From CAZDVQ01 sp964508975 (GTDB lineage: Bacteria; Bacteroidota; Bacteroidia; Chitinophagales; Saprospiraceae), in the NCBI GenBank assembly GCA_964508975.1, contig CAZDVQ010000010.1, forward strand, positions 1-64,000: a stretch of 64,000 nt of DNA. The letters run 5' to 3'. Below, in pieces: positions 26,370-35,235 of this stretch. Below the pieces are notes generated by a model, which was given only the letters and a program-made list of their open reading frames with translations, was not told where the DNA came from and searched no databases. Each line of letters opens with the position of its first letter. The first letter of the stretch is position 1. The translations under genes were made by a program, and so were the position numbers.

Positions 26370-28532
26370 TTACAAATTTTCAAGCACGAAATCAGTCATC
26401 TTGGTGAACAAGTGAACCCTTTTTACGCCGTAGCCAATACCGTGGTTGCTATTGGGGTAGAAATAAGTATCGAACTGTTTGTTCTTCATAATCAACGCGT
26501 TAGCCATTTCAGCCGTGTTTTGGAAATGCACATTATCATCGGTCATACCGTGGATAAGTAGATACTTTCCTTTGAGGCGGTCGGCAAAATTCACGGGTGA
26601 GTTATCCTCATAGCCAGATGGATTTTCTTTGGGCGTGCGCATGAAACGCTCGGTGTAAATGGTGTCGTACCATTTCCAGTTGGTAACTGGAGCCACGGCG
26701 ATGGCCATTTTAAAGATTTCGGCACCTTTGAACAAGCACAATGACGACATGTAGCCACCGTAACTCCAGCCAAAAATACCGATCCGTTTAGCATCTACGA
26801 ATGACTTGCCAGCGAGGTATTTAGCGGCTTCAATCTGGTCAATCGTTTCGTATTTGCCGAGTTGTAAGTACGTTGACTTCTTGAATTCTTGTCCACGTGC
26901 GCCTGTACCACGGTTATCGACCGATACCACGATATAGCCTTTCTGGGCTAAGAGTTGAAACCACATGCGCATGAAACTATCCCAGTTGTTTTCAACGGTT
27001 TGGCTGCCAGGGCCGCCATACACGTACATAAACACAGGGTATTTTTTCTTGGGGTCAAAGTTGCTTGGTTTAATCATCCAGCCGTTCAGTTCAACATTGT
27101 CGGATGTTTTAAAGTCGAAGAACTCCGGCACATTCAGTTGGTATTCGGCAAATTTCTTGCTCAATGCGCTGTTGTCTTCCAACACACGCGTTTCTTTACC
27201 ATCGCGGTTCATCACTTTGTAGCTGGGCGGAACGGCTACTGACGAGTGGTTGAGTACGAAATAATCGTAAGTTTTGCTGAACTCTGCGCTGTTTTCGCCA
27301 CGTTCTTTGCTCAAGCATTTTTTCTTCTTGCCATCGAGGTTTACTACATACACTTCGCGCTCTGTTGGGTGCTTTTCGGCTGCTTGATAGTACACCAACT
27401 TGTTGGCTTCATCAACGCCATAAAACTTGGTCACATCCCATTTGCCACTGGTTATTTGTTGGATAAGTTTACCACTTAAATCGTACATGTAGATGTGGTT
27501 ATAGCCATCCAACTCGCTGGTCCAGATAAAATGTTGGCCATCTTCCAAGAAGGTTAAATGGTCGTGGATGTCAATGTAGTATTTGTTGGTCTCGTTGAGC
27601 ATTACCCTGGTTTTGCCAGAGCTAGCATCGGCCAGGAGGAGGTCTAGGTTATTCTGGTGGCGGTTCAAACGTGTGATGCACAACTGGCTTGGATTTTTGG
27701 TCCATTGCATCCTCGGGATATATTGCTCGGGGTCATTACCCAGGTCAACTGATGTCTTTTGTTTGTTACCCAATTCATAGATAAACACTTGAACGCTAGA
27801 GTTTTGCTCGCCTGCCTTAGGGTATTTAAACACGTATGGGGTAGGGTAGAGCTCGTTATTGAAGTACTCCATCGCGAACTGGGGCACTTTGCTTTCGTCA
27901 AAACGCATGTAGGCAATGCGTTTGCCATCTGGCGACCATTGGAATGCGGTGGTGAAAGAGAATTCTTCCTCGTACACCCAGTCCGTTGAACCATTGATGA
28001 TTTCGTTCGCTTTACCGTCCGTGGTTACTTGAATTTCAGCGCCAGTTTCCAGATCGGCGTAAAAGATATTGTTGTCACGACAAAAAGCAACTTTAGTACC
28101 ATTGGGGCTAAATGCAGGGTATTGTTGTTTGCCACGGGTTGAAAGCGCCCTAAGCTCGCCGCTTTTGCGGTCGTAAACATAAAAATTAGCCTTGGTAGAG
28201 TGGCGGTAAAGCTGCTCGCTCTCGGTTTCGAACAAGATTTTTTGTTCGTCATCGCTCAGGCTATAGCCCTCGTATTTTTGCATGCCTTCAACCTTCGCAG
28301 CATCTAGCATTACTGCTTTTTGCTGGCCATCTACAATACTGTAGATATTCAAGTTCTGGCCATCTTGCTGCACATAGCTACTGCCGTCTTTCAAAAAGTT
28401 AAAACCGCTAACCGATTTAGGGTAAAAGGCATATTTCTGCCAAACATCTTCAACAGTAATGGTCTTTTGGGCAAAACTGGCGCTAATTTGAAATAGGAAT
28501 GCGCCGAGTAATAAGGCAAAATGCTTCTTCAT
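26370..28532 (-). CDS. S9 family dipeptidyl peptidase IV
   Basis: The 720-residue protein has a signal peptide (MKKHFALLLGAFLFQISASFAQ). The N-terminal DPP IV beta-propeller contains TDWVYEEEF, the Glu pair that anchors the substrate N-terminus. A C-terminal alpha/beta hydrolase follows. Catalytic residues are S590 in GWSYGGY, D665 in HGMTDDNVH and H697 in NSNHGIGY. Such periplasmic enzymes remove X-Pro dipeptides during peptide nutrition. Length matches bacterial DPP IV (~710-730). The TIGR03032 gene follows after 9 bases. The upstream gap holds AT-rich repeated GTAAGATGTGAGTTGTAAG words. Confidence 0.94.
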   Translation of the reverse strand: MKKHFALLLGAFLFQISASFAQKTITVEDVWQKYAFYPKSVSGFNFLKDGSSYVQQDGQNLNIYSIVDGQQKAVMLDAAKVEGMQKYEGYSLSDDEQKILFETESEQLYRHSTKANFYVYDRKSGELRALSTRGKQQYPAFSPNGTKVAFCRDNNIFYADLETGAEIQVTTDGKANEIINGSTDWVYEEEFSFTTAFQWSPDGKRIAYMRFDESKVPQFAMEYFNNELYPTPYVFKYPKAGEQNSSVQVFIYELGNKQKTSVDLGNDPEQYIPRMQWTKNPSQLCITRLNRHQNNLDLLLADASSGKTRVMLNETNKYYIDIHDHLTFLEDGQHFIWTSELDGYNHIYMYDLSGKLIQQITSGKWDVTKFYGVDEANKLVYYQAAEKHPTEREVYVVNLDGKKKKCLSKERGENSAEFSKTYDYFVLNHSSVAVPPSYKVMNRDGKETRVLEDNSALSKKFAEYQLNVPEFFDFKTSDNVELNGWMIKPSNFDPKKKYPVFMYVYGGPGSQTVENNWDSFMRMWFQLLAQKGYIVVSVDNRGTGARGQEFKKSTYLQLGKYETIDQIEAAKYLAGKSFVDAKRIGIFGWSYGGYMSSLCLFKGAEIFKMAIAVAPVTNWKWYDTIYTERFMRTPKENPSGYEDNSPVNFADRLKGKYLLIHGMTDDNVHFQNTAEMANALIMKNKQFDTYFYPNSNHGIGYGVKRVHLFTKMTDFVLENL

Positions 28533-28620
28533 GTTTTTTAGTTTTTGAATCTGGCTGCAAGATGCAGTTTTAGCCGCTAACCTGCAAATTTTAATAGACG
28601 GAATCCTTTATTTTCTAGAT

Positions 28621-28725
28621 GTAAACGGTAAGATGTGAGTTGTAAGATTTGAGATGTAAGTTGTGAGTTGTAAGATATTTTAGTTTACCGCTCACCACTT
28701 ACCACTTACCGCTTACAACCTAAAT
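28621..28725. repeat. AT-rich degenerate word array with inverted symmetry
   Basis: GTAAGATGTGAGTTGTAAG-type words are followed by partly complementary TTACCGCTTACAACC words. The same word type occurs at 12180-12255. It fills the gap between bshC and the DPP IV gene. Confidence 0.6.
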
Positions 28726-30381
28726 CTATAAAAGCACAATCGTGAACTTACGCTCCAGCGGTGCGGTTTCAGCCAATAGCATGTCAAACATTTGCGGGCC
28801 TAAACGGGCGTAAAAGCTACCAAAGTTTTCGACACGTTCTTGTAAGCCATCGCCAGGGAATAGCTTACTTTTTAGCGCACTGATTTGCTGAATCGCTGTA
28901 TCGTGCTTTTGCTTTTCAGCACGCATCAAGCGGCTTTCCAGTTGCTCAATTGCTTTAACCTGCTTGATTTGCTCGGCTTCAATAGCAGCTACCAATGTGC
29001 TGTCAATCAAGGCGGTACGTGTACTGATAGATTGGTAAATAGCTTTAATTTGCGCTTTTTCGCGGTTTAAGTCCAAAGCAGTACTACTTTGTTTGGCAAT
29101 ATATTTCCGCACGATATTGTCCTGGGTATCAAATAAATCAGACCACTGGAGCCCCAGTTTATCTAATTTTTTCTGGCTATTACTATCAACCAGCAGGTAC
29201 GAGCTCCGGCGAATAATAATCGGGTAGTATAGTTTGTAGTGCTCAAACAGCGATTTCCGTTCAAGCCAGTATGACACCTCGCCGCCACCACCCACAAAAG
29301 CGATATCGGGCAACAATATACTCTGGTACAGTGGCCTCAAAATCACGTTCGGGCTCATGCGTTCGGGGTTGCTTTGCATCTCCTGCCACAAACTTTCAAA
29401 GCTTCGAAGCGCCCCCGAGGTACCAATCCTAAATTGGCCTTGCTCGGGTATGATGCGCTCGCGCGAGCCTTCGCCCAAGTAAAAAAAATTTACTTCCCGT
29501 GGTGCTGCCTGCGTTTTAAAACCTTGACTTTTAAGCTTTTCTATCGTTTCATTGACCAACTTAAAGGCGCTTTGGCTTTGCAAGTCATCTACAAATACCG
29601 ACATGAGTTGGCGTTTAAAAGCAGCACGCATAGGGTCAATAATCACCAAGCCAAAACGGCCCAGCAAGTGATGCAGCAAGCGTTTAAAGAAATCGCCATA
29701 ATTGCTACTGGCCTTAAAAATCGTATCAATTTGAGCTTTAAGCGCATCAGCGTGGGGTCCAGCGCCGAGCAAGTCATTGTATCTTTCCAGCACTTCAGGT
29801 AAACCTTGCATATCAAACAAGGCAACCGGCCCGCCAGCTGCATGCTCCCATGCGATATTTTGCCCAAACAGCTGGGTCGATTTCAGCTCGTCAAAATCAT
29901 GATCTTCACCACCAAACCAATACACCGGCACAAACTTGTAATTCTCGTATTTGGCGTTGAGTTGATTGGCTAATTGAATGACATCCAGGCATTTATACAC
30001 AATGTACATGGGTCCGCCAAGTAAGTTTGGCTGATGCGCACAGGTAATCGTAAAGGTATCTTCAGAGGCCAGTTTTTGGATGTTGCTTTTACTGGCTTCA
30101 GCATCCGGGAATTGCTCGTACTGGGCCATAAGCTCCGACACCAAAACGGTACGGTTCACGGGGTACAAACTGCGGTAAGCAATGCTCCGGGCTAAGTTTT
30201 CAGCACTTGGAAACAGGTTTATAAAGGGTTTCAAGGCTTCAGGTTGCTCGGCGTACAACTTGTCGTTGGCCGCAAGTTGAGGCACATCCTGGTAATTCAA
30301 TTGAGCAAGCGCCACGGTTGGTTGGGGTTGATGATGATTAAGGTTTCTTGGGCGGTCCGGCTCGCGTTGCTCGCCTAACAT
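28726..30381 (-). CDS. bshC: Bacillithiol biosynthesis cysteine-adding enzyme BshC
   Basis: The 551-residue protein is predicted to add cysteine to glucosaminyl malate in the last step of bacillithiol synthesis. BshC motifs are seen: TCAHQPNLLGGPMYIVYKCLDVIQLA (here broken for length), FVPVYWFGGEDHDFDEL, a central coiled coil (~430-500) and a conserved end (GDGLQERVENFGSF). I use the ATG at 30381, four bases after the sixA stop; the longer open frame from 30486 runs through sixA in another frame and is an artefact. It is the third gene of a 31104-to-28726 operon. bshA and bshB are not in this window. Confidence 0.9.
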   Translation of the reverse strand: MLGEQREPDRPRNLNHHQPQPTVALAQLNYQDVPQLAANDKLYAEQPEALKPFINLFPSAENLARSIAYRSLYPVNRTVLVSELMAQYEQFPDAEASKSNIQKLASEDTFTITCAHQPNLLGGPMYIVYKCLDVIQLANQLNAKYENYKFVPVYWFGGEDHDFDELKSTQLFGQNIAWEHAAGGPVALFDMQGLPEVLERYNDLLGAGPHADALKAQIDTIFKASSNYGDFFKRLLHHLLGRFGLVIIDPMRAAFKRQLMSVFVDDLQSQSAFKLVNETIEKLKSQGFKTQAAPREVNFFYLGEGSRERIIPEQGQFRIGTSGALRSFESLWQEMQSNPERMSPNVILRPLYQSILLPDIAFVGGGGEVSYWLERKSLFEHYKLYYPIIIRRSSYLLVDSNSQKKLDKLGLQWSDLFDTQDNIVRKYIAKQSSTALDLNREKAQIKAIYQSISTRTALIDSTLVAAIEAEQIKQVKAIEQLESRLMRAEKQKHDTAIQQISALKSKLFPGDGLQERVENFGSFYARLGPQMFDMLLAETAPLERKFTIVLL

Positions 30382-30385
30382 ACGC

Positions 30386-30880
30386 TTAGGCAGGCTTCTT
30401 GGGAAAGTCGTAGTACAGCACTTTAGCCTTGGCAGGACTAAGCTCCGACCAGTTTTTAATATCGAGCTCAATACGAACAAGTCCACAGGTGACTAAGTTC
30501 AAAATAGGAGTTTCGGCAAATAGGTTAACCAAGGCCGTAAACTCTGGATTATGGCCAACCAGCATGATGGATTGCCATTTTTTATCCGCCTTTTGTACAA
30601 TTTGGAGCAAAGTATTGATACTACTATCGTATATCGCCTTGTTTTCAAGCATATTTTCAGTCGGGAAGCCAATGCCAGCAGCAAAAAGCATGGCTGTGTC
30701 TTTTGCCCTGCGTGCACTACTGTGTATAATCATGTCGAGCTGTTCGCCGCGTTGCTTAAAGCGCTCGGCCATCATGGGCGCGTTGTTGAGCCCACGTTCG
30801 TTCAGCGGCCGATCATGGTCCTTTACCCCTGGGAAATCCCAGCTCGATTTTGCGTGGCGCAGTATGTAAAGTGTTTTCAT
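30386..30880 (-). CDS. sixA: SixA-like phosphohistidine phosphatase
   Basis: The 164-residue histidine phosphatase has the catalytic LRHAKSSW (R8, H9) at the N-terminus, then DHDRPLNERG and the second histidine in VGHNPEFTALV. SixA proteins remove phosphate from phosphohistidine on phosphotransfer proteins; the target here is unknown. It overlaps no neighbour but is tightly packed: 8 bases after the small membrane gene and 4 before bshC. Confidence 0.9.
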   Translation of the reverse strand: MKTLYILRHAKSSWDFPGVKDHDRPLNERGLNNAPMMAERFKQRGEQLDMIIHSSARRAKDTAMLFAAGIGFPTENMLENKAIYDSSINTLLQIVQKADKKWQSIMLVGHNPEFTALVNLFAETPILNLVTCGLVRIELDIKNWSELSPAKAKVLYYDFPKKPA

Positions 30881-30888
30881 ATAAGAGC

Positions 30889-31104
30889 TTATTTACCCAT
30901 TAAAGCTAGCACGATGTTCATGCCCATGATAGCCATCAACAACAAAGCCGCAGGTTTAAGCCAATACTTGTTTTCGAGTATCCAGGCTTGCATAGATTGA
31001 CTTTGTGGATTGTCCTTGACCTTTACATGTCCAGCACTCAATAAGTACAGGTAAAAGCCTGCCACAAAAAACAACAACTCAAAGATAAACCCTAGGTATT
31101 GCAT
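30889..31104 (-). CDS. Small two-helix membrane protein
   Basis: The 71-residue protein has two hydrophobic helices (QYLGFIFELLFFVAGFYLYL and KPAALLLMAIMGMNIVLAL) joined by a polar loop. I do not recognise a named family. It is the first gene of the operon with sixA and bshC, has a good promoter box and ATG start, and is therefore very likely translated. Confidence 0.75.
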   Translation of the reverse strand: MQYLGFIFELLFFVAGFYLYLLSAGHVKVKDNPQSQSMQAWILENKYWLKPAALLLMAIMGMNIVLALMGK

Positions 31105-31120
31105 GATAATTTAGTTTATA

Positions 31121-31128
31121 CAAAAGTA
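31121..31128 (-). promoter_or_regulatory. -7 box TACTTTTG for small membrane protein-sixA-bshC operon
   Basis: A perfect TAnnTTTG on the minus strand, 16 bases before the ATG at 31104. Confidence 0.6.
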
Positions 31129-31215
31129 CGTTTTATCTAGGCTTAGACAAATTCCCAATGAGCTATTTTTGGTTTAAGCCCTTTTCCCAATATTAAATTT
31201 TGCACAAAAGTAAAC

Positions 31216-31288
31216 TTCAATGTAAATTTAACGTTAACTTTGTGAAGTTTCAATGTAAATTTATTGTAAACTGTGTAAAATTGATGTA
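31216..31288 (+). promoter_or_regulatory. Promoter with repeated TGTAAA motifs
   Basis: TTCAATGTAAATTTA occurs at 31216-31230 and again at 31249-31263. TGTAAA recurs in the following bases (31266 onward, and before the start codon). A -7 box TAACTTTG lies between the two long copies at 31235-31242. Arrangement on both sides of the box suggests an operator. Confidence 0.5.
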
Positions 31289-31289
31289 A

Positions 31290-32768
31290 ATGCGTTGGAT
31301 AAAATTAGTACTCTTTTTGTGCGTGTCTTGGCTGGCCACCGCCCAAGAAACCACCGTAAACAACTGGAATACAGCTGTTTGGTCAGATATATTTGCCCTT
31401 GAATCTAATGTTGACCAAGCGCAGGTACAACAGTTTAAGACTAAACTGATTGCTGCCATCAATCAATTTGAGCAAGGTTCAGCACAGCCAGGCAAACAGC
31501 TTAAAATGGTTAAAAAGCTATTTAATCATTTACAGTACAAATATTTGTACCAGTATGATGGCTATGCCCGCATGTCAGATATTTTCTTGACAGGTAAATT
31601 TAATTGCGTTACAGCCTCCTTAATGTATGCTTTCGCCTTAGATCATCTTGGCGTTCGTTACGACATCAAAATTTTGCCCACGCATGTTTACCTTGTTGCT
31701 TATCCCGATGGCAAAGCCGTACGTTTAGAAACCACCGACCCGCAAGGCGGATTCTTCGCTGCCGATGATAAATTTAAAGCGCGTTACGAAGTGTTTTTGC
31801 AAGAACAAGGCTTGAAAGCTTCTGAAAACGGTAGTCTTTTCGACTCGTATTATTTCAACGACGAACAGGTAACGATTGAACAACTATCCGGCGCTTTATA
31901 CTACAACTTCGGTATCGAAGCCCTCGAAAACGAAGCGCTACGGGATGCCTTGGCCTACTTCCAGGCCGCTCAATCGAGGTATGACAACAAGCAGGTAGAT
32001 TTTTTAATTGGCTACTGCCTCGAAAGTCTTGTACATCAGTTGGACTGGGCACAACTAACCGACTGGGATTTGCTCATCAACTTGGTGAATGATTATCCCC
32101 GCCCATCAAACCTGAGTAGCGCCGAACACTTCTTCCAAACGGCGGCAGAGCATTATATGATCCGCCAAGGTGATGCCCGCTTCTTTGAGGAGGTTTACGC
32201 CAAGCTCAGCACCGAACTCCGCAATCAAAACTTTCAAAATAGCTGTAGGGCACAATACCATCATGCCAAAGCCCAAGCTTACTATTACAGCTACAGCTAC
32301 CAGCTGGCAATCAACGAGAGTGCCAAGGCATTATCTATCGAGACTGAAAATTTAAAGTACAAGCATTTACTATCAGAATCTGTTGCGGCTCAATTGAGCA
32401 CCATCACCGATTACGAAGAGGGCTTGGCTAACACAGAACAATACTTGAACGCATACCCTTTTGTAGAACAAAACCCTTATATATCAGCATACAAGGTTAC
32501 TTGCATGTTGGGTATAGCTTCTAATAAATTCCAAGAAAATGATTTCAGCTCCGGCGAATCTTTGGTGAGCGGTTTCGAGTCAAAGTTCAACGATAATTTT
32601 AAAGGACAAATACCGCAAGAGGTTATAGCATCTACCTACGCTGAAGCTGCGGTTTTCCATATCCGCCAAAATCAATTCGAAGAGGCCCGGTTATGGCTCA
32701 AACGCGGTATGCAATACGCTCCAAGCAGCAATACTTTACGCCGAAAATTAGCTTCGTTGGATAACTGA
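31290..32768 (+). CDS. Secreted transglutaminase-like protein with TPR region
   Basis: The 492-residue protein has a signal peptide (MRWIKLVLFLCVSWLATAQE). Residues ~60-160 form a transglutaminase-like fold with C106 (FNCVTASLMY), H132 (PTHVYLVAY) and D150 (ETTDPQGG) as a probable catalytic triad. The rest (~190-490) is helical and repeats like TPR motifs (ALAYFQAAQSRY, ARLWLKRGMQYAPSS). Members may act as periplasmic peptidases or cross-linkers; the substrate is unknown. The following DoxX gene is 69 bases downstream and may share the transcript. Confidence 0.8.
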   Translation: MRWIKLVLFLCVSWLATAQETTVNNWNTAVWSDIFALESNVDQAQVQQFKTKLIAAINQFEQGSAQPGKQLKMVKKLFNHLQYKYLYQYDGYARMSDIFLTGKFNCVTASLMYAFALDHLGVRYDIKILPTHVYLVAYPDGKAVRLETTDPQGGFFAADDKFKARYEVFLQEQGLKASENGSLFDSYYFNDEQVTIEQLSGALYYNFGIEALENEALRDALAYFQAAQSRYDNKQVDFLIGYCLESLVHQLDWAQLTDWDLLINLVNDYPRPSNLSSAEHFFQTAAEHYMIRQGDARFFEEVYAKLSTELRNQNFQNSCRAQYHHAKAQAYYYSYSYQLAINESAKALSIETENLKYKHLLSESVAAQLSTITDYEEGLANTEQYLNAYPFVEQNPYISAYKVTCMLGIASNKFQENDFSSGESLVSGFESKFNDNFKGQIPQEVIASTYAEAAVFHIRQNQFEEARLWLKRGMQYAPSSNTLRRKLASLDN

Positions 32769-32837
32769 ACCGAACTTGTGATAATGTAAAGGTGTTGAGT
32801 CCCCGTCATTTCATCCTCTAACCCTTATCGTTATCTT

Positions 32838-33215
32838 ATGAAAAATAAAATCCTCTTAGTGTTAAGCGGCCTGTTTGGGCTCATGTTTATCAACTCTGGC
32901 CTGAACAAATTTTTCAACTACATGCCGATGCCTGAAGACATGCCCGAGAGCATGTTGAAATTGAACGAGGCCTTCATGACCATTGGCTGGTTAATGCCAT
33001 TGGTTGGTTTTGTTGAAGTTGTGGGTGGTATCTTGTTTATCATCCCTAAGACAAGGGCATTAGGTGCCATAGTTATCTTCCCGATTATGGTAGGTATCCT
33101 ATTGGTTCACTTGATTAACGTTCCGGCTACATTACCTATAGCACTTATCTTGTTGGCAATTAACCTTTGGGTTATCTACGAGAACAAAGACAAGTACATG
33201 CCAATGATTGGCTAG
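32838..33215 (+). CDS. DoxX-like integral membrane protein
   Basis: The 125-residue protein has four hydrophobic helices. It shows the family's GLFGLMFINSGLNKFFNY opening, FVEVVGGILFIIPKTRALGA centre and final LLAINLWVIYENKDKY. DoxX-like proteins are small membrane proteins sometimes linked to thiol or quinone redox balance. The neighbouring convergent trxB is suggestive but not proof. Confidence 0.82.
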   Translation: MKNKILLVLSGLFGLMFINSGLNKFFNYMPMPEDMPESMLKLNEAFMTIGWLMPLVGFVEVVGGILFIIPKTRALGAIVIFPIMVGILLVHLINVPATLPIALILLAINLWVIYENKDKYMPMIG

Positions 33216-33241
33216 TGTCATTAGCCTCTTTATTATTTTCA

Positions 33242-33352
33242 TTTGGGCGCCCCGGCGCGATGCGCCGTCGGCGTGCTCCGCGCGCGCTAGACGCTTGGCC
33301 CTTCGGGCTGGCCGCTGGTGCGGCCACGCTACGCATGCCTGGCGCATGATGC
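33242..33352 (+). repeat. Family A repeat, copy 8
   Basis: It begins TTTGGGCGCCCCGGCGC, 27 bases after the DoxX stop, and ends CCTGGCGC. It lies between convergent doxX and trxB, just before a shared terminator. Confidence 0.8.
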
Positions 33353-33361
33353 CGGAAATTA

Positions 33362-33395
33362 AAAAGCCCATGCTTCGTATGAAGCATGGGCTTTT
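33362..33395. terminator. Bidirectional terminator between doxX and trxB
   Basis: AAAAGCCCATGCTTC and GAAGCATGGGCTTTT form a perfect 15-base stem with a GTAT loop, working in both directions between convergent genes. Confidence 0.93.
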
Positions 33396-33413
33396 GTATT
33401 CAGGTGCAATGGT

Positions 33414-34352
33414 TTAGATTACACCCTTGGCAGCAAGGTAGCGTTCAGCATCCAATGCGGCCATACAGCCAGTACCAGCGGCTGTAACAGCTTGGCGGTA
33501 AACATGGTCCTGTGCATCACCGGCGGCAAATACACCCTCGATATTGGTATAGGTTGTTCCTGGTTTCGTTTTGATATAGCCGTTTTCATCCATGTCAATC
33601 CAGCCTTTGAAGGGATCTGTGTTGGGTTGGTGGCCAATGGCAATGAACAAGCCTGTTGCGTTGATCACGGTTTTTTCACCAGTCTTGTTGTTCATGATGC
33701 GAACGGCCTTAGCTACATCATCGCCCAAAACTTCATCCACTTGTGAGTTCCAGTGAATTTCAATTTTTGAATTTTTGAATACACGCTCTTGCATGATTTT
33801 AGACGCGCGTAGCTCATCACGACGTACCACGAGGTGTACTTTTGGACAAAGGTTAGACAAGTAGTTGGCTTCTTCGCAAGCGGTATCACCACCGCCTACA
33901 ACCATAACCTCTTGGCCACGGAAAAAGAATCCATCACAAACGGCACAAGCCGAAACCCCTTTGTTGAAGTAAGTTTGCTCAGAAGGCAAACCCAATAATT
34001 TTGCGGTTGCACCAGTAGAAATGATTACACTGTCAGCGTGGATTTCCTCGCCGCCATCGGTCCATACTTTGTGGATAGGACCAGTAAAGTCAACTTTTTC
34101 AATCATCACGCCGTAGCGGATGTCGGTACCGAAGCGTTCTGCTTGTTTTTGGAAATCGGCCATCATTTCAGGTCCCATGATGCCATCGGGGTAGCCGGGG
34201 AAGTTTTCCACGTCGGTGGTAATCATGAGTTGGCCACCAGGGTTAGCACCGGTGCATAGCACTGGTTTCATGTTGGCGCGTGCAGCGTAAATAGCGGCGG
34301 TGTATCCTGATGGGCCAGAGCCTATAATCAGGCAATGTACGTGTTCAGCCAT
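33414..34352 (-). CDS. trxB: Thioredoxin-disulfide reductase
   Basis: The 312-residue FAD- and NADPH-dependent enzyme reduces thioredoxin. FAD binding is seen in LIIGSGPSGYTAAIYAARA, the redox pair C136-A-V-C139 in SACAVCDGFF, NADPH binding in VVGGGDTACEEA, and the C-terminal FAD motif GVFAAGDAQD. Length is standard. A perfect -7 box lies 36 bases upstream. Confidence 0.96.
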   Translation of the reverse strand: MAEHVHCLIIGSGPSGYTAAIYAARANMKPVLCTGANPGGQLMITTDVENFPGYPDGIMGPEMMADFQKQAERFGTDIRYGVMIEKVDFTGPIHKVWTDGGEEIHADSVIISTGATAKLLGLPSEQTYFNKGVSACAVCDGFFFRGQEVMVVGGGDTACEEANYLSNLCPKVHLVVRRDELRASKIMQERVFKNSKIEIHWNSQVDEVLGDDVAKAVRIMNNKTGEKTVINATGLFIAIGHQPNTDPFKGWIDMDENGYIKTKPGTTYTNIEGVFAAGDAQDHVYRQAVTAAGTGCMAALDAERYLAAKGVI

Positions 34353-34387
34353 GATATTTTTGGTATTTTAATTACTTTTTGAGCCCG

Positions 34388-34395
34388 CAAAGGTA
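34388..34395 (-). promoter_or_regulatory. -7 box TACCTTTG for trxB
   Basis: A perfect TAnnTTTG match on the minus strand, 36 bases before the ATG at 34352. Confidence 0.7.
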
Positions 34396-34438
34396 CGATT
34401 ATTTCAAGTGAAATGTATGTGACTTTTTGTACATAAAT

Positions 34439-34543
34439 CGCGCCAGGTGCTTGGAGGGCGCGGCTGCAAGCCGCGGTGCGCAGCACGGAGCGCAGCGAAC
34501 CCCGTAAAGGACCGCCGCCGCAACGCGGCGGGGCGCCCAAAAT
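34439..34543 (-). repeat. Family A repeat, copy 9
   Basis: It reads on the minus strand from TTTTGGGCGCCCCGCCGCG to ACCTGGCGCG. It is directly downstream of the tRNA terminator and upstream of the trxB promoter. Confidence 0.8.
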
Positions 34544-34545
34544 AT

Positions 34546-34580
34546 AAAAGGCCATCACCACGAGGGTAATGACCTTTTAT
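34546..34580 (-). terminator. Terminator hairpin after tRNA-Leu
   Basis: ATAAAAGG and CCTTTTAT pair, with inner AT/AT and ACC/GGT pairs. On the minus strand a T-rich stretch follows, just before family A copy 9. Confidence 0.65.
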
Positions 34581-34584
34581 CCTG

Positions 34585-34668
34585 TGCCCGGGACAAGAGT
34601 CGAACTTGCACGGGGCAACCCCCACCAGCTTCTGAGACTGGCGCGTCTACCAATTTCGCCACCTGGGC
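34585..34668 (-). tRNA. tRNA-Leu (anticodon CAG)
   Basis: The 84-base minus-strand tRNA has a long variable arm (GGGGGTTGCCCC) typical of leucine. D-arm TGGCGAAATTGG is present. The anticodon stem CCAGT/GCTGG holds the loop CTCAGAA, giving CAG, which reads CUG. The T arm is GCAAG-TTCGACT-CTTGT. The CCA end is not encoded. One oddity: the acceptor stem has an A5-C68 mismatch. Confidence 0.95.
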
Positions 34669-34683
34669 TAGGTTTTGAGGATG

Positions 34684-34691
34684 CAAAGGTA
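34684..34691 (-). promoter_or_regulatory. -7 box TACCTTTG for tRNA-Leu
   Basis: A perfect TAnnTTTG match on the minus strand, 15 bases before the mature tRNA 5' end. Confidence 0.7.
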
Positions 34692-34734
34692 AAACTTTCT
34701 CCGCAATTTCAATACCTGTAATATTTTTTTCAGG

Positions 34735-35232
34735 CTATGTTGAGCGCGTATCCATCATTTTCTTGAGGTTGAGCGCGAAGAATCCAACCATCGTGAATGC
34801 TGGATTACTTGCGAACACATCTTCTGCAATGCTGATGTTGAACACCGTGCTGAAACTTGACCAGTTGAAATTCCAACCGAGCTCCATGTAAACATGACCC
34901 AATTCATCGGCCAAGTAAAGATTAGCATTAAAAATGCCCCTGCGTTTTACCGTTAGTTGAAGCGGCTGGTTTTGTGCATCTAAGGTTTCAATGGTCAATC
35001 TGCCCCAGAAATTGCGGTTAATCCGCGCCATGATTTGGCCAGATTGAGTCACATCGTATGACAGGCCCCAAAAGGACTGCTTCTCGATGCGCATGACCGC
35101 TTGGTTGACTACTGTAACATCGGCTTGGCTTTTGGCCCAACTCGTATAAACCAACTCGGCTAAAAACGCCTCGTTTTCATCGTACAGCTCGTATTTTTTC
35201 CAGCTTTGGGTTTTAACTTTAAACATACTCAA
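34735..35232 (-). CDS. Hypothetical protein, possibly LURP-one/tubby-like fold
   Basis: The 165-residue protein has no signal peptide. It is mostly beta, with repeated short strands (YELYDENEAFLAELVYT, GLSYDVTQSGQIMARINRNFWGR, LYLADELGHVYMEL). The pattern recalls LURP-one or scramblase-like folds, but I cannot name a family with certainty. It begins 3 bases after the stop of the 909-residue T9SS protein and is almost certainly co-transcribed with it. Confidence 0.7.
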   Translation of the reverse strand: MSMFKVKTQSWKKYELYDENEAFLAELVYTSWAKSQADVTVVNQAVMRIEKQSFWGLSYDVTQSGQIMARINRNFWGRLTIETLDAQNQPLQLTVKRRGIFNANLYLADELGHVYMELGWNFNWSSFSTVFNISIAEDVFASNPAFTMVGFFALNLKKMMDTRST

Positions 35233-35235
35233 GGC

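Noticed and set aside
30382..30486. Upstream extension of bshC
   Set aside because: It overlaps sixA in another frame and shows no BshC similarity; the ATG at 30381 after the sixA stop is better.
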